Shown here one piece after another: positions 11,417-22,735 of a stretch of DNA of 64,000 nucleotides. Position 1 is the stretch's first letter. Every line of letters starts with the position of its first letter. The stretch is from Argyresthia goedartella (taxonomy: Eukaryota; Arthropoda; Insecta; Lepidoptera; Argyresthiidae), in the NCBI GenBank assembly GCA_949825045.1, contig OX463836.1, forward strand, positions 10,805,829 through 10,869,828, written 5' to 3'. Below the pieces are notes generated by a model. The model was not told where the DNA came from. It searched no databases and worked only from the letters and a program-made list of their open reading frames with translations. A program made the position numbers and the translations under genes.

Positions 11417-11655
11417 ATTGTTTGAGTAACAGGCTGTTTCGATATATAATTAGCATTCATTTTGTAATTTGACAATATTTTATTTAAAAAAGGAAACGCA
11501 AAAGATGCGACGACTGTGGAGTTTCTTCGGTGAGCTCTTCTCCACAGATTCCGCCATTGGGTTAGTGAACTCACCCAAAAAAATGTAATGACGGATCTAA
11601 GTGATGTAACAACATCCTATGGAAATAAATGATTTTTTATTTTGATTTTGATTTT

Positions 11656-12962
11656 AAAATTAAATCCATCGCCCTCGAAAATGAACCCACACTGGTTTTC
11701 AACCCCTGAGGTAAAACGTTGTAAACATAACTTCTGCCTTGATATACAAAACCCGTGTATCGTTTAGATTCGTCTGATAATGGTATAGAAAAATACGCAT
11801 CTTTGATATCAATAACCCCTATGTAGTTTATCCGGCGCCCGGATTGCAATATCTCACTCATTAAAGGTGTGGTTTCAACCTCCCCAACCATTCCCGTGTT
11901 TAATTGTCGTGCATCTAGCAGTATACGGACCTCTCCTGATTTCTTTAATGCACAAGTCAATGGACTGCTGAAATCCGTAGATTGCCTGCTAATAATACCT
12001 ATTCGTTCCATTTCTTCCAATCGTTTTGTTACTTTATCGCGATATGCGAACGGTATGGGATAGCTTCGTTTTACGAAAGGCGTTTCATCTCTCATTTTTA
12101 TCTCATGTATATATTTATTTGTCCGACCTACCCTATCGCTAAACAACTCTGCATGTTTATTTAACACCGGCAATAACTTTGTTTTGTGTTCAACAGGTAT
12201 TGATGAATTATTCACATATTCCTCTATCATATTTCTACTGGTATCTTGGTTCTGTACTTCCATTGTACAACAGCAAAAATCCTGATTAGGGCCAATACCT
12301 AATGGTATCTCACACATCCGCCCGGCGCTTCGTATAATTAGCCTCTTATTACCCTCACACATTAAACTGGCTCGCGTCTGTTGTATAAAATCAAACCCCA
12401 AAATTAAATCTTTAGGCACCCTTGTTAATACTAGCATTGGAGTATCGATAACGCATTCACCTATTGTTAATGGTAACGTTACTAATTTATCAACCTTTTC
12501 CTTACTGACTCCAAATGCACCTGTGATTCTCAAACTTGGAATCGGTATTTCCGTCGGTTTTCCCAATTGACTGCACACTTCTTCGTACACTCTCCGACTT
12601 ATTACACTGATTTCGCTCCCCGAATCAATCAAACTCCTTACAACAATATTCCCAATACGCACATCTATCTCAGGTAATGTCAATGTACTACATAAATCGC
12701 GCCCACACTCAGTCGAATCGTCGTCTCTGAATATCGTATGTAAACGTCTGTCATTTCGATCTCTACAATTCGACCTAGATTTTTCATCTAAACACACGGC
12801 ATATCCATGCGCTTTATGCGCTAATAATTGAATAAATTCATTCACACCCACGTTCGAATCCAAATTACACAAATCATACAGTCTATGCTTTTTCCCAATT
12901 TGATCGGCTGTCCACCCGAACCGTAATAAATATCTGAGCGCGAACGACCCGCGCGAGTCCAC
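11656..12962 (-). pseudogene. pol: Inner Gypsy pol: protease and RT N-terminal half
   Basis: Pol starts in the -1 frame relative to gag. Aspartic protease: SLIDSGSEISVIS, with LILGFDFI as the flap/second-lobe motif. RT then begins: SYPIPFAYRDKV, FSSPLTCALKKSGEVRILL, GVIDIKDAYFSIPL (catalytic Asp region) and YVYNVLPQGLKTSVGSF. The frame ends at the non-LTR tail, which contributes a few false codons before the stop. The rest of RT is at 5574-6959. Apart from the insertion the domain order is normal. Confidence 0.9.
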
Positions 12963-12971
12963 TAGTTTTTT
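12962..12971 (-). promoter_or_regulatory. -1 ribosomal frameshift site between gag and pol
   Basis: On the minus strand the end of gag reads A AAA AAC TAG: heptamer at 12965-12971, stop at 12962-12964. A AAA AAC is a classic X XXY YYZ slippery heptamer. Slipping back one base just before the gag stop enters the pol frame, which is open from here. The site is visible directly; its use is inferred from frame geometry. Confidence 0.8.
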
Positions 12972-13996
12972 GAATTCTGATTTATCGCATTATTCCTGTA
13001 ACTTGAACTTTGCCCTGCCTCTGTATCTCCTGAACTATCATTGCCCCTTTGGAACCCTATTGCCTTGAAACTAGCCTGAGGCTGTCTACCTCTACCGCGA
13101 AAATAACCGCGAGCGCGCGTCCCAAATTCGTTTCGCGCCTTCGTTCCTGCGTTATAATTATCCCTACGACTCACCGCGTTATAACGTATCGTATTTACCC
13201 GCATAGCACGATAATGCCCACGCATGTAGCTATCCCGCCTTACGTTATTCGTATTCATAGGTTCCGAACCATGCAACGCACTTAATCCCCCATCGACATT
13301 CCGTTCTAAATGCCGAAGGAAGTCGACCGCATCTCGTATAGTCATTGGTTCCTTTCTGGCAAAAAACGCTACCTGAATATCACGCGCCAACTGTCTGAAA
13401 ATCGTGTTGATTTTCTCTGTATCAGTAAACGGTATCGTAAGCTCACTATTCAATTGAGAGGCAAAGAATTCAGCCATACTTTGACCTTTTTTGGAATCAA
13501 ACTTCGCAGTTAGGAATCTTTGCTTAATTAATTCCTGTTCATTATCACCCCAGAATACCTCTCTGAAATATTTTTCAAAATCCGAATAGGTTCGCCATGA
13601 GTCTCTGTATATGCTCATTCGAACTTTTGCAATTCCTACCAAACTATCCGTTGCCCATATCAAAGCCCTAGAACTATCTCCCGAGAAATCTCTTAAGAAA
13701 ATCATCGGATTTTCCGAACTCCGCCCATCGAATGTCGGCAACTTCTGTGTCATTTTCACAATGCATGATTGACGTTTTTCTACCGATTGTTCAAACGTCT
13801 CTAGTTCCTGTCTGTCAGTCTGTCTGTCCGAAGTCCTACTAGTATTGCTCGTGCTAGAACCCCTTTCCAAACTGTCTAATCTATTCACTATTTCAGATAA
13901 CAATTGCGTCACCTGTCCTGACGCCATTTCACTTGTTTGCAAAAGTGAATTGTCTCGTACTACCCGACTAACGTTTTTTCTAAGCCGGCCGGCCAT
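12962..13996 (-). CDS. gag: Inner Gypsy Gag (344 aa, no zinc knuckle)
   Basis: Capsid-type structural protein that packages element RNA. It opens with an ATG (MAGRLRKNVSRVVRD), then a helical region with EIVNRLDSLERG. A gag core follows (KLPTFDGRSSENPMIFLRDF, FEKYFREVFWGDNEQELI, SMAEFFASQLNSE, EPMTIRDAVDFLRHLER). The C-terminus is rich in Arg/Gly (ARGYFRGRGRQ) with no CCHC knuckle, as in several insect Gypsy lineages that bind RNA through basic tails. The frame is intact and ends at the stop next to the slippery heptamer at 12965-12971. Confidence 0.88.
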   Translation of the reverse strand: MAGRLRKNVSRVVRDNSLLQTSEMASGQVTQLLSEIVNRLDSLERGSSTSNTSRTSDRQTDRQELETFEQSVEKRQSCIVKMTQKLPTFDGRSSENPMIFLRDFSGDSSRALIWATDSLVGIAKVRMSIYRDSWRTYSDFEKYFREVFWGDNEQELIKQRFLTAKFDSKKGQSMAEFFASQLNSELTIPFTDTEKINTIFRQLARDIQVAFFARKEPMTIRDAVDFLRHLERNVDGGLSALHGSEPMNTNNVRRDSYMRGHYRAMRVNTIRYNAVSRRDNYNAGTKARNEFGTRARGYFRGRGRQPQASFKAIGFQRGNDSSGDTEAGQSSSYRNNAINQNSKN

Positions 13997-14175
13997 TATT
14001 CCTGAACACTAAACCGTCGTAGCTCGTCTGAAACCAATGCCCCTTTTTTTTTTGCTTATTTCTTATTTACAAAACTGAACTGTTTAAAATCGTTTCTACG
14101 TTGTGTTATTTTTAAAAGTAACGCGTTAGACCTTGATTCTTTTAGAATATCTAGGTATCAGACTATCTAGGATAT

Positions 14176-14193
14176 CCTTCGGTCTCGGCACCA
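14176..14193 (-). promoter_or_regulatory. Putative primer-binding site of inner Gypsy element
   Basis: Six bases inside the 5' LTR end the minus strand reads TGGTGCCGAGACC..., beginning with the TGG expected to pair with a tRNA CCA end. I could not match the next bases to a specific tRNA. Confidence 0.4.
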
Positions 14194-14199
14194 GAAATC

Positions 14200-16436
14200 T
14201 GTAACGGCCCAAACGGCTAAGGTCGAGCCACCGCTATCAGTAGCTATGATCGTCTATTCTATCTATCCCAAAATGAGAGGACCCGATTCAGCTGTAAGAT
14301 TTGTAAGTTAAGAATGATAAGTCTGAATTTCTCGTTCGTAGAGAAGTTCGTTAGGCGTACAATAGTCGAACGAAGTTCGGTTCAGGAAGTTACAGTTTCC
14401 AGTTAGACAGAGAAAGCATATATGTCCGCGAGCCGGCAATTCGCATCAGTCAGCGGTGTATTGCGCCAGAACGATCGTTGTTATATTTTATGGGTGATGG
14501 CACCATTTGGTTTTTGTATATATGGGCGATTGGAACTTCTTTTTTTTTTAGTGGTCGACCACAGTTTATAATATTTGTTTGTGATATCGTATAGATATCC
14601 GTCGTAGTTTTACGACGTGAGTACTCAAAGATATTTCATGTGCTCGCTAGTAGCGGCTTGTGGTGGTTCCAATTATATATTTGGTTCACGGCAATAACGA
14701 TCCGAAAGGACCGGTTTACACAATTGCGAATTGATTTTCCGAAATGGGTTCTGAACCAGCGATTACCTCAAAAGGTCCGTAACGTTTTGAAACCTTCAAC
14801 TCTGCGCAATTTGAGCTGGATGTTATCGAAACGTAAGCATTATTGTTTTAGGAGATCTAACCCAAACCATAGCGAAGTGCATAGTTCGATAAATACCGAA
14901 CTATGAATTCCACTAGCCGCAGCACGTCCTTGGCTGAGCCAAATCATATATACCGACTCAGCCTACACATTAGACCTCCAGCGAAATTTACATTTAATTT
15001 AAAGATGCAACTTGAATCCAACCTGACCCAAGGCAATGCAAAACACCTACCCGGTCCTAAACAATGAACTTTAGACTGTAAATTGATCTCTTCGCGCGTC
15101 CCCGACAACACTCAAATGTCAAGATATCAACAGGATATGTTATCTGTGTTGACACCGGTTTAACTTTGTTCTGAATTTGTTATTTCCATCCGCGGAACCT
15201 CATCGATCAAACAGTCTCCCTATGCCCTGCCAACCTAGGTTTAGCCGCAACTAAACTCCTGTCTAGCCTAGTCTAAAAACCTAGTGTTATACCACGTCCA
15301 TTATCGACACCACTCGAAAATGGTTGAGTTAGATTTGAATGTGCTTGTATGTTTAATGACTGTGTGTGTGGGAATTTCAAAACTCGCTACTCGAAAGGAA
15401 TGAGGAGAGGATTAGCCCGCGAATATCCTAAGAGCCAATCCAGGAACCCTATGGTGAAGGAAAAAGGAATTTAGGGTCGCTCCAAGCCCAGACTCAGACT
15501 CAGATAATTGACTTACAAGTTCTTTTCTAACGACCCAAGGATAGTTTTGGAATTTGGGGTTGGTTGATATAAAGGTTAGGAACCGAGGTATATCTCGGCG
15601 CTTCAGACACTCACGAAAACCCACTGAAACTTCGCAATCACAATTTCGTATAGTTCTGACGCGTAACACGGCAGACAAAACTGTTTAGAACTCGTGAAAG
15701 ACGACTGTCACAGTAGCTAGACGCTGAGACTGAATGCTCTCCCTTCCCCCGGAATCGTATTTATACGCCCCACATGTCTGAAAGAAAAAAAAACAGCGTC
15801 CTTTGCGAACACGCTCTGCCCAAGCGAAGCTTCTTATCACTAACTACACAGGGTCTATTTTCAACCATGCCATGCAGATCCGCCGTTCTACAAATTGTGT
15901 GTACGCATATTCACTATGATCAACCGTAGGTTATCACTCAAAGCATTTGGTACTGCCGATACACAGAATCTGTTGATCGCTGACCAATAAAAGCTTGTTG
16001 CGATTAATTAAGCATTCCCGACCGCTAGGTGCGCGCAGCAAAGACCACTAGAATGCTATTCAAACTAGTCGTGTCAGACCCTCCATCTCATACCTCAATC
16101 GCAATTGTATATTTGCAATCAACATAATAGCTTTCTCCGTATCGTTCCATAATAACCTTTCATTATTTAGTTATTCATAATTTTATTCAACGCGCAGCCA
16201 AATCGGCTCTGATCTCTACACATCTCGCAGGAATGCGACAAAAAAAACCTGACCTGTAAACTTCCCCGAACCATCCCACGCGTCGGCTCTGTTTTTTGCT
16301 AACTTGCCACTGAGCTACGCAAAACCCCCAAACGTTATCTGAACCGATTCTCGTATTCAAAACAGCGCGGCGTTGGGCTAGCTCTCTATCACGCAGAATG
16401 AAGTATCAAATGTACCGACTCTCGTGTACCAATACA
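14200..16436 (-). repeat. 5' LTR of inner Gypsy element
   Basis: 2237-bp direct repeat of 2171-4410. The minus-strand 5' end is TGTATTGG and the 3' end CCGTTACA. The CAGC target duplication follows at 16437-16440. Differences from the other LTR are few, for example a 3-bp GGT at 2685-2690 of the left copy that is missing here. Confidence 0.95.
15728..15765 (-). promoter_or_regulatory. LTR core promoter: TATA box and initiator
   Basis: The minus strand reads TATAAATA (15758-15765), then, about 25-30 bases downstream, ATTCAGTCTC (gactga at 15728-15733), which fits the arthropod initiator TCAGT. The same pair occurs at 3703-3740 in the other LTR. Spacing suits RNA polymerase II initiation. Confidence 0.7.
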
Positions 16437-19400
16437 CAGCAATTCAACACAACAACAATCGCCGGCAGTTTTATCGAAATAAACCGTTTTCAAGTTCACG
16501 CCACAGAAGTCCGTCTGCTTTTACGAGAAACTCGAGTTTATGTTATTTTCACGCCCGTTTTGGCAAAAAAGATCACAGTGCGAAGCTCCCTGTTCCTGGA
16601 AGCAGCAGGGAAATTAAATGTGGCACGGGCTGAGGCGGAGCTCTGTGCCTTCTCACAGTTACATCGCCTATTTATCACGGACAAAAAGACCAGCAAGAAA
16701 TACTTAATCGATACTGGCGCGAACATATATCCGTACTGAAGCGCAGGAGGAAGCATTTCAAGAAAGCGGATCACTCGTTACATGCAGCTAACGGCACGAA
16801 AATCAGCACCTACGGAGAACAATGTCATACCATTGATCTCGGATTACGAAGGGTTTTTAAAAGGAATTTCGTGATTGCTGATGTCAACACCTCTATCATC
16901 GTAGCTGATTTCCTAGAACACTTTGTTTTGTGGGTGGATTTACGTAGAAAAAGGTTGATTGATAATTCCACCAAGTTATCCACCAGGGGCAGACCTGCAA
17001 CAACGCACCAAGCAACTTTAAGCACTATTAACGAGAGCCATGTTATCGCAGATTTACTAAATAAATATCAACGCATCACTAAACAGTCCTCTTTGAAGAT
17101 ACGTCCCAAACACAGCGTTCAGCATTACATAAAGACTTAAGGATCTCCGGTGGCATGCCGAGCCAGGCCTCTTCCACCAGAAAGGTACAAGGCGGCCCGA
17201 AAGAAATTCCAAGACATGACGGATGCGGGACTTTGTAGACCGTCCAATAGCTCATGGGCCAGCCCATTGCATATGATGAAGAAGAAAAACGGTGAATGGA
17301 GACCATGCGGAGATTACAGAGCGCTGAACAATATAACAGTTCCGGACCGGTACCCGCTGCCACGACTCCTAGATTTTACTTACATACTCGAAGGAAAGCG
17401 CATTTTCAGTAAAATCGATATTCGGATCTTTGCATTCCTATGGCTCCAGGCGACATCTGCAAGACAGCCATCATCACTCCTTTTGGACTGTTCGAATTCC
17501 CAAGAATGACATTTAGCATTCGAAACGCCGGTCAGACATTTCAGCGTTTCATAGATTCAATATTTAGACATCAAATTACTCCACAATATTCCGGAGAAGA
17601 GCCAAAGGATGAAAACGTAACAGGTTTCACATTTTGTTTCGTCGACGATGTTCTATGTGCATCAGAAAATGAAGAACAGCATTATCATAAACATTTAGAA
17701 ATAATTTTCAAAAAATTGGATGAATACGGCCTGACAATTAATTTGGAGAAATGCGAATTCCTGAAGGAAGAAGTAGATTTTTTGGGATATCACGTATCAA
17801 GTAAGGGGATCTCCCCCACTCAAGAGAAACTAAAGGCTATAACCAATTTCCCTAAGCCAGAAAAGGTTAACATGCTGCGGAAATTTTTGGTTATGGTTAA
17901 TTTTTATAGGAGCAGCATCCCAAAAGCGGATTTTTATCAAGCAGAACTGAACAAGTATTTACATGGCTGCAATAAAACGATAAGAGTTTAATCAAATGGA
18001 CAAAAGAAGGTGAAGAGTCCTTCGAAAAATGTATAGAGCTCATGAAAAACTTGGCAATTCTATCACATCCTGCTAGTAACACATCCATCTCACTAATGAC
18101 CGATGCCAGTAACGACTGCGTAGGCGCCGTTCTGCAACAAAAAGAGGGTGGAAAATGGAAAGCCCTCGGTTTTTTTTCAAAAAACCTATCACACACAGAG
18201 CCGAAATATTTGATCGAGAGCTATTGGGCATCTATCTGGCTGTGAAGCTTTTCGAAATGCTCGTGGTAGGACGAGAATTCACGATGTATACAGATCATAA
18301 ACCAATCACTTTCGCATTCTCTAAGAAACCAAATATTGACGACCCGCCTTGAAGAATTCGTCAACTAGACTATATATCGCAGTATAGCACGGATATACGA
18401 CATATTAGCGGATCCAAGAACGTGGTGGCGGACGCTTTATCAAGAATTATCGAGGAGATAACCACACTCTTGGGGCTTGATTTCGAAGAAATGGCCAAGC
18501 TCCAGCTAATGGACACAGGTTTTAAAAACCTTTTAAAAAAATCCAATCTGATGTTGTCCAAGATTAAAATACCCGGCTGTAATACCCAGATATATTGCGA
18601 TACATCAACCGGTCAACCGAGACCATACGTTCCCGCAGAATTGCGGAGGAAAATCTTCGATTCTATTCACGGAATGAGCCATCCAGGGAAACGGACAACT
18701 CGAAAAATTATTTCGCACATATTTGTTTGGAATAACATGAACAGAAACATTAACGAATGGTGTACAACGTGCTTTACTTGCCAGAAGTCCAAGTTAGCTC
18801 AGCGTTTTGAGCACGTGCATATAGATATCGTCGGCCCGCTACATACAAGCCAAGGTTACAGATTTTGGCTCACTATGATTGACCGTTGCTCCTCATGGCC
18901 AGAAGCATTTCCTTTGAAGGAGATTACCGCGGAAAAAGTTGCTTAATGCCTTTTCCAGGGTTGGATTTGCCGATTTGGGCCACCCACCCGGCTTTCCACG
19001 GACCGTGGAAAACAGTTCGAATCTGAGCTTATAAAATCCTTGGCGAGGTTTATGGGAACGGAAAAATTACGAACAACAGCCTACCACCAATCCAATGGAA
19101 TGGTGGAGAGTTGGCATCGTTCGCTGAAGGCGTCTCTCAAGGCAAGGAACAGTAAGGAAAATTGGGTAAATGAATTACCAATCGTCCTTCTTGGTTTGAG
19201 AAGTTGTTTACGAGATGACACTGGTTTGAGCGCGGCAGGAATAGTCTACGGAAGACCAATGAGGCTGCCTGGAGAATTTTTCGGAGAAACCGGTTTGCGG
19301 TCGACTTATCACGACTATGTGCGAGATCTAAAGCAACGTATCTCAAAAGTCTGCTCCGTCCCGAAGAGATCAACCACCAAAACAAGTATTTCGTCCACCC

Positions 19401-19710
19401 TGAGTTAAGCTCATGTTCGTACGTTTTCATCAAGCGAGGTGTCGCAAAAGCTTTGATTCCCCCATACGAGGGCCCTTACGAGGTTTTACGCCGAACGACC
19501 AAATACTTCGTTGTCAAGAGGAACGAAAGTGCCGACACTTTATCTATAGATAGATTGAAGCCCGCATTCCTACCAGCAGACCATGCGAGTTCCTTCATTT
19601 TGTCACAACATGCAAGCGAAGCGGAAGACTCGGAAAAAGTTGAATCAGCTCAATCCGCCACATCCAAGTACGGTCGAAAATATAAACGCACGGTGAGATT
19701 TCAACTCTAA
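16437..19710 (+). pseudogene. pol: Outer Ty3/Gypsy element: gag end and pol, multiply frameshifted
   Basis: After the CAGC duplication the outer element's gag resumes with a degraded zinc-knuckle region (CYFHARFGKKDHSAK, 16525-16600). Then come protease (KKYLIDTGANI, near 16700-16735) and RT (RPSNSSWASPLHMMKKKNG, WRPCGDYRALNNITVPDRY, CFVDDVLCAS, VDFLGYHVSSKGISP). RNase H follows (LMTDASNDCVGAVLQ, MYTDHKPITFAF, NVVADALSR), then integrase: zinc-binding HGMSHPGKRT with CTTCFTCQKSK, HIDIVGPL, NGMVESWHRSLKASL, and a C-terminal part to 19710. Frames change near 16640, 16740, 17140, 17435, 17960, 18240, 18350 and 18945, with in-frame stops and a small loss after FSKIDI. It is an old, dead copy. Confidence 0.9.
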
Positions 19711-19949
19711 TGACGTTTACAGCTCAGTATAAACAGAGAAGTGGTAATCGTAGAATATCATTCTCTTTCCGGCTATTATTCATATAAAGAAAACTAAGCA
19801 TGAATGTCCGTAGGTAACATAATTGTACCTCGCCAATCCTGTTTGACCGATGTTTGTTATTTACTATATATAATTTTTAAATTAATTTGTGATATGTTAT
19901 TGTATTGTATTGTATTTTAACTTGTTTTAAATTTTTATAAAGGGGGGAG
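19711..19949 (+). other. Outer Gypsy 3' non-coding stretch with polypurine tract
   Basis: AT-rich untranslated stretch with a short attgt/attgta repeat near 19895-19915. It ends in aaaggggggag (19939-19949), a clear polypurine tract just before the LTR start. Confidence 0.7.
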
Positions 19950-19953
19950 TATC

Positions 19954-20170
19954 TGTGCCGGCTGATTCGATACCTCACGTAAACACGTATTATTTGAGTT
20001 TTATCCAAGGTACGCGTCAGCCATCACAGATAATGGATTTATAATACCACGAACCTAATCTAAGTACGTGGTAAGACCTCATATCAATTCGTATATAAAC
20101 CAAGTATTTATAATAATAAAGTTAGATAGTAATTGTGCATATTCCAAGCCTTTTATTACGTCTCCCGAAG
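19954..20170 (+). repeat. Outer Gypsy 3' LTR (right border uncertain)
   Basis: Begins TGTGCCGGCTGATTCG four bases after the polypurine tract. It contains gtatataaac (TATA-like, about 20091-20100) and an aataataaag signal. No partner LTR is recognisable upstream of the gag at 1569, so the right border cannot be fixed. The outer element seems to have lost its 5' LTR. Confidence 0.6.
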
Positions 20171-20850
20171 GTAGTCGTCAGGAATTGCCTAAACCGGCAA
20201 AGTCCGGGATTCCGCTCCGCAATCACAACGAGGTGAATCGATCCAGCCGCCCAGCCGTAATAGCCGCAACGGCCGTGGCGCATCACTTGCGTCGAGGCAG
20301 GTCGGTACCTCTTAAGGGCTTTCCAGGTTGAACAATAGAGCCGATTCTCACGTCCACCCCATCCCTCCACTGACGAGTCCATGCTTCCTCATCAACAAGC
20401 TCTACAGCACGGCGGCCAGGAGCATAGCGTGACGTAAGCTTTTATTTTTCGGGCAGCAGAAACTCCTGCCTGTAGTGGAGAGTTGTGTTGTTGAATATCT
20501 TTTTGTGCTCTCTTATTAAGACCATGCACCGTCTAATAGCAGGAGGTGCGATGTTGTTCAAAACTGGCAACCAAGGCGTGGGAGTTGACTTAAGTGTCCC
20601 AGGTATGCAGCGAATTGACTTGTTCAGTTCCACATCAACCAAACTGGTGTGAGCACTCTCCAGCCAGACAGACTCACAGTATTCGACAGTAGAGTAGAAA
20701 AAGAAGATAGCCGTTGTGCGCAGGCAGTCAGCGCTCGCTCCCCAGGTTGTGCCAGTTAGTCTAGCATGTATGTTGTTCCTGGTCTGAATATTTCTGGAAA
20801 CCTTCGTAAGATGTTCCTTGAAGGTTAGGGATCGGTCTAGGATTAAACTC
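20170..20850 (-). pseudogene. Non-LTR RT C-terminal fragment
   Basis: The minus-strand frame at 20442-20858 reads LILDRSLTFKEHLTKVSRN, YSTVEYCESVWLESAHTS and GTLKSTPTPWLPVLNNIAPP. These are the RT thumb/C-terminal blocks of a widespread animal non-LTR family. Below the stop at 20442 a degraded continuation (words like GKPLRGTDLPRR) runs to about 20170. The 5' side is cut at about 20850, where the tail of the next element begins. The catalytic RT is absent, so this is a dead truncated copy. Confidence 0.7.
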
Positions 20851-20854
20851 AAAC

Positions 20855-21335
20855 TCAAAAGTACTTTATTACTTTAAAAGCAAACGTCATTTTTTGCTTC
20901 TTCTCTACATTGGACCACTGTGGGAGAAGAAGGGCGTAGAAACTCCCACAGATTGATTTTTAGATCTCTTTTAAAAATAGGTTGTGCTTAACTAATACAA
21001 TTATGATTTATTTTTATTTAATTAGCTGGAATAAATAATTACAAAATTATTAACAGCAAGGTCTGTGTTGAGCCAGATTAACCCCATACAGTCCTGTCAT
21101 TTAAGTAATCTTGAACATTGTAATATCCCTTTTTCGACAAAGTCGCTTTAACATGCTTTTAAAATTACTCAAATGGCAATTTCAAAATCTCCAGAGGTAT
21201 CTTATTGTAGTAGAGAATGCACTGACCCTTGAAAGAATTGCTAACCTTCGCGAGTCTAAAACGGGGCGCACATAGTCTGTGATTATTTCTTAGGTAAACA
21301 TTACCCTATAAACATTATCCCTAAATATACGGGAA
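20855..21335 (-). pseudogene. Jockey-like family A, 3' fragment
   Basis: Minus-strand 3' end of the family also seen at 26340-27060 and 52190-53158. Read on the minus strand it has a C-terminus ending KKGYYNVQDYLND, then a 3' UTR containing the cctacattgg/ccactgtgg region, and a TTTGAG simple tail at 20848-20862. It lacks most of RT. Confidence 0.7.
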
Positions 21336-21537
21336 AGAAGTTATGGGGGAGTGCATTCCATTTCACTGTACCATCAGCTCGCGTTTGCAGGAAGTATTAA
21401 GAAGATGTAAACAGCTTAATTCAGTTTTCGCTACACTTCGGGTAAGTCTCCAGGTATTGCAACCAAGCATGTTGAGACCTTCCGTGAGAGTGATTTCAAG
21501 TTTGCCGAATTCTTTTTTCTGGGTGATCTATGCAATA
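21336..21537. other. Unassigned junction sequence
   Basis: About 200 bp between the family A fragment and the mariner copy. A minus-strand frame has KWNALPHNFFPVYLG, which resembles a non-LTR C-terminus, so it is probably another RT scrap. Confidence 0.3.
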
Positions 21538-22735
21538 CGAGGGTCACGCCAAAAGAAATTAGTTACCCCATGCTCATTTGATTGATACACGCCAGTTATA
21601 CACCATCGTGAAGGCTGATTAAATACCTATAAAATGAAAAATGGAATACTCCGGAAATCTGCGTAATATTTTTTTTACATTTTTTTTCTGATTGAATCTG
21701 GCGGGAATTTGCGGTTACAATGGAACTAAGATGACGAGATGATTTATTATGACTTTAAAAAAGTTTTAAAGCCCCAAGAATGTTTTGAACTTTTAACCAC
21801 GACTTTTGGTGAGTCTGCTTGTTCTCGTGCAACTGTCTTTAATTGGTTTGCTGAATTTAGAAGAGGGCGGGAGAGCTTTGATGATGAGGTGAAGTCGGGG
21901 CGACCGCCAACCGCAGTTACTCAAGAAAATGTGCAAGCCGAATTACATACATAAAGCTCGAGCCAGGTCTAGGCGATGGATCAGCAGCTCTGCAAACCAT
22001 ATTTCTTGGAGAACTGTCTCTTCATAAGCGTTGTAAAAGATGGGTGCCGCATAAACTCAACGATTTGCAGAAAGAACGCCGCGTGGATTAGTGTAAATTT
22101 ACGATAAATAAATTCGTCGCTGCAGCGCGCTGGTGAGAAGAAAACTGTATGATATAATGACAGGTGACAAAACATGGTTGTATACTTAACTACGATCCTG
22201 AAACAAAGCGGCAGTCAACGGTATGGTGCTTTGAAGATGAACCGACTCTAACAAAATTTCGCCGAGCACGAAGCACACGTAAACAAATGGTTGCCTCATT
22301 TTTCTGCATGACAGGGCATACTGCGTCTGTGGTGTTAGAGGATCAAATAACCGTCAACTCAGAATGGTATGTGACAGTTTGTGCTCCACTAGTGTTGTCA
22401 GCTTGGTGTGACAAGCGGCCAAAGTCAGGAACAAAGTCAGCACCTGCTCTGGCACCACGACGCCGCCCCGCACACTTCTGCCAGAACACTCGACTATTTT
22501 AGTTTGAAAAATCTCATTATAGTCCCTCACCCGCCATATTTTCCTGACCTGGCACCCTGTGATTTTAACCTGTTTCCGCAAATTAAAGAAAAATTAAAAG
22601 GAAATCGATTTGAAACCAAAGAAGATGCCGTGGCTGCCTATAATTATGACATTTCTGAGGTACTTAAATAAGAATGGTCATTGACATTTTCCAAGTGGTT
22701 TAGCCGGATGAAAAAGTGGTAGAGGGTTGCTTTTA
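21538..22735 (+). pseudogene. Degenerate mariner transposase and element
   Basis: Starts after TA (21536-21537) with cgagggtcacgccaaaag, a typical mariner terminal repeat. The transposase is recognisable in pieces: CFELLTTTFGESACSRATVF with WFAEFRRGRESFDDEVKSGR (N-terminal helix-turn-helix), YDPETKRQSTVWCFEDEP, then PHPPYFPDLAPCDFNLFPQI, close to the mariner YSPDLAPCDYFLF signature holding the last catalytic Asp. The middle is frameshifted and partly deleted. The right terminal repeat is missing: mariner sequence stops near 22735 against the next TE fragment. Dead copy. Confidence 0.88.

Larger units (their letters stand above)
6964..11654 (+). mobile_element. Jockey-like non-LTR retrotransposon nested in Gypsy RT
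   Basis: 4.69-kb plus-strand element inserted into pol of the minus-strand Gypsy element. Flanks share TAAA (6960-6963 and 11655-11658). It has ORF1 (7091-8483), an endonuclease frame (8606-9046), RT (9087-11108) and an RT C-terminal part (11114-11416). The 3' end is a TTTTGA-type simple tail at 11633-11654 rather than poly(A). The 5' end is truncated and carries a 17-bp fold-back. Single-base frameshifts near 7430, 9046 and 11100 make it non-autonomous. Its RT C-terminus (KKGYYRISDYLED) resembles the fragments at 20855, 26340 and 52190. Confidence 0.9.
2171..16436 (-). mobile_element. Inner Ty3/Gypsy LTR retrotransposon with 2.24-kb LTRs
   Basis: A complete minus-strand Gypsy insertion. The two long direct repeats (2171-4410 and 14200-16436) start TGTAACGG on the plus strand and end TACA, giving TGT...ACA LTRs. 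Flanks 2167-2170 and 16437-16440 are both CAGC, a 4-bp target-site duplication inside the outer element's gag. Order on the minus strand: 5' LTR, putative primer-binding site, gag, pol, polypurine tract, 3' LTR. A 4.69-kb non-LTR element (6964-11654) interrupts RT, so the element proper is about 9.6 kb. No env frame lies between integrase and the polypurine tract. By hand the LTRs differ at about nine substitutions and three small indels, suggesting a fairly recent insertion. LTRs of this size recall Ulysses/Osvaldo-type elements; that is a size comparison only. Confidence 0.93.

Noticed and set aside
21343..21585. Small host exon with gcag...ggtaagt borders
   Set aside because: The putative coding part resembles no family, and the minus strand looks like a non-LTR C-terminal scrap.
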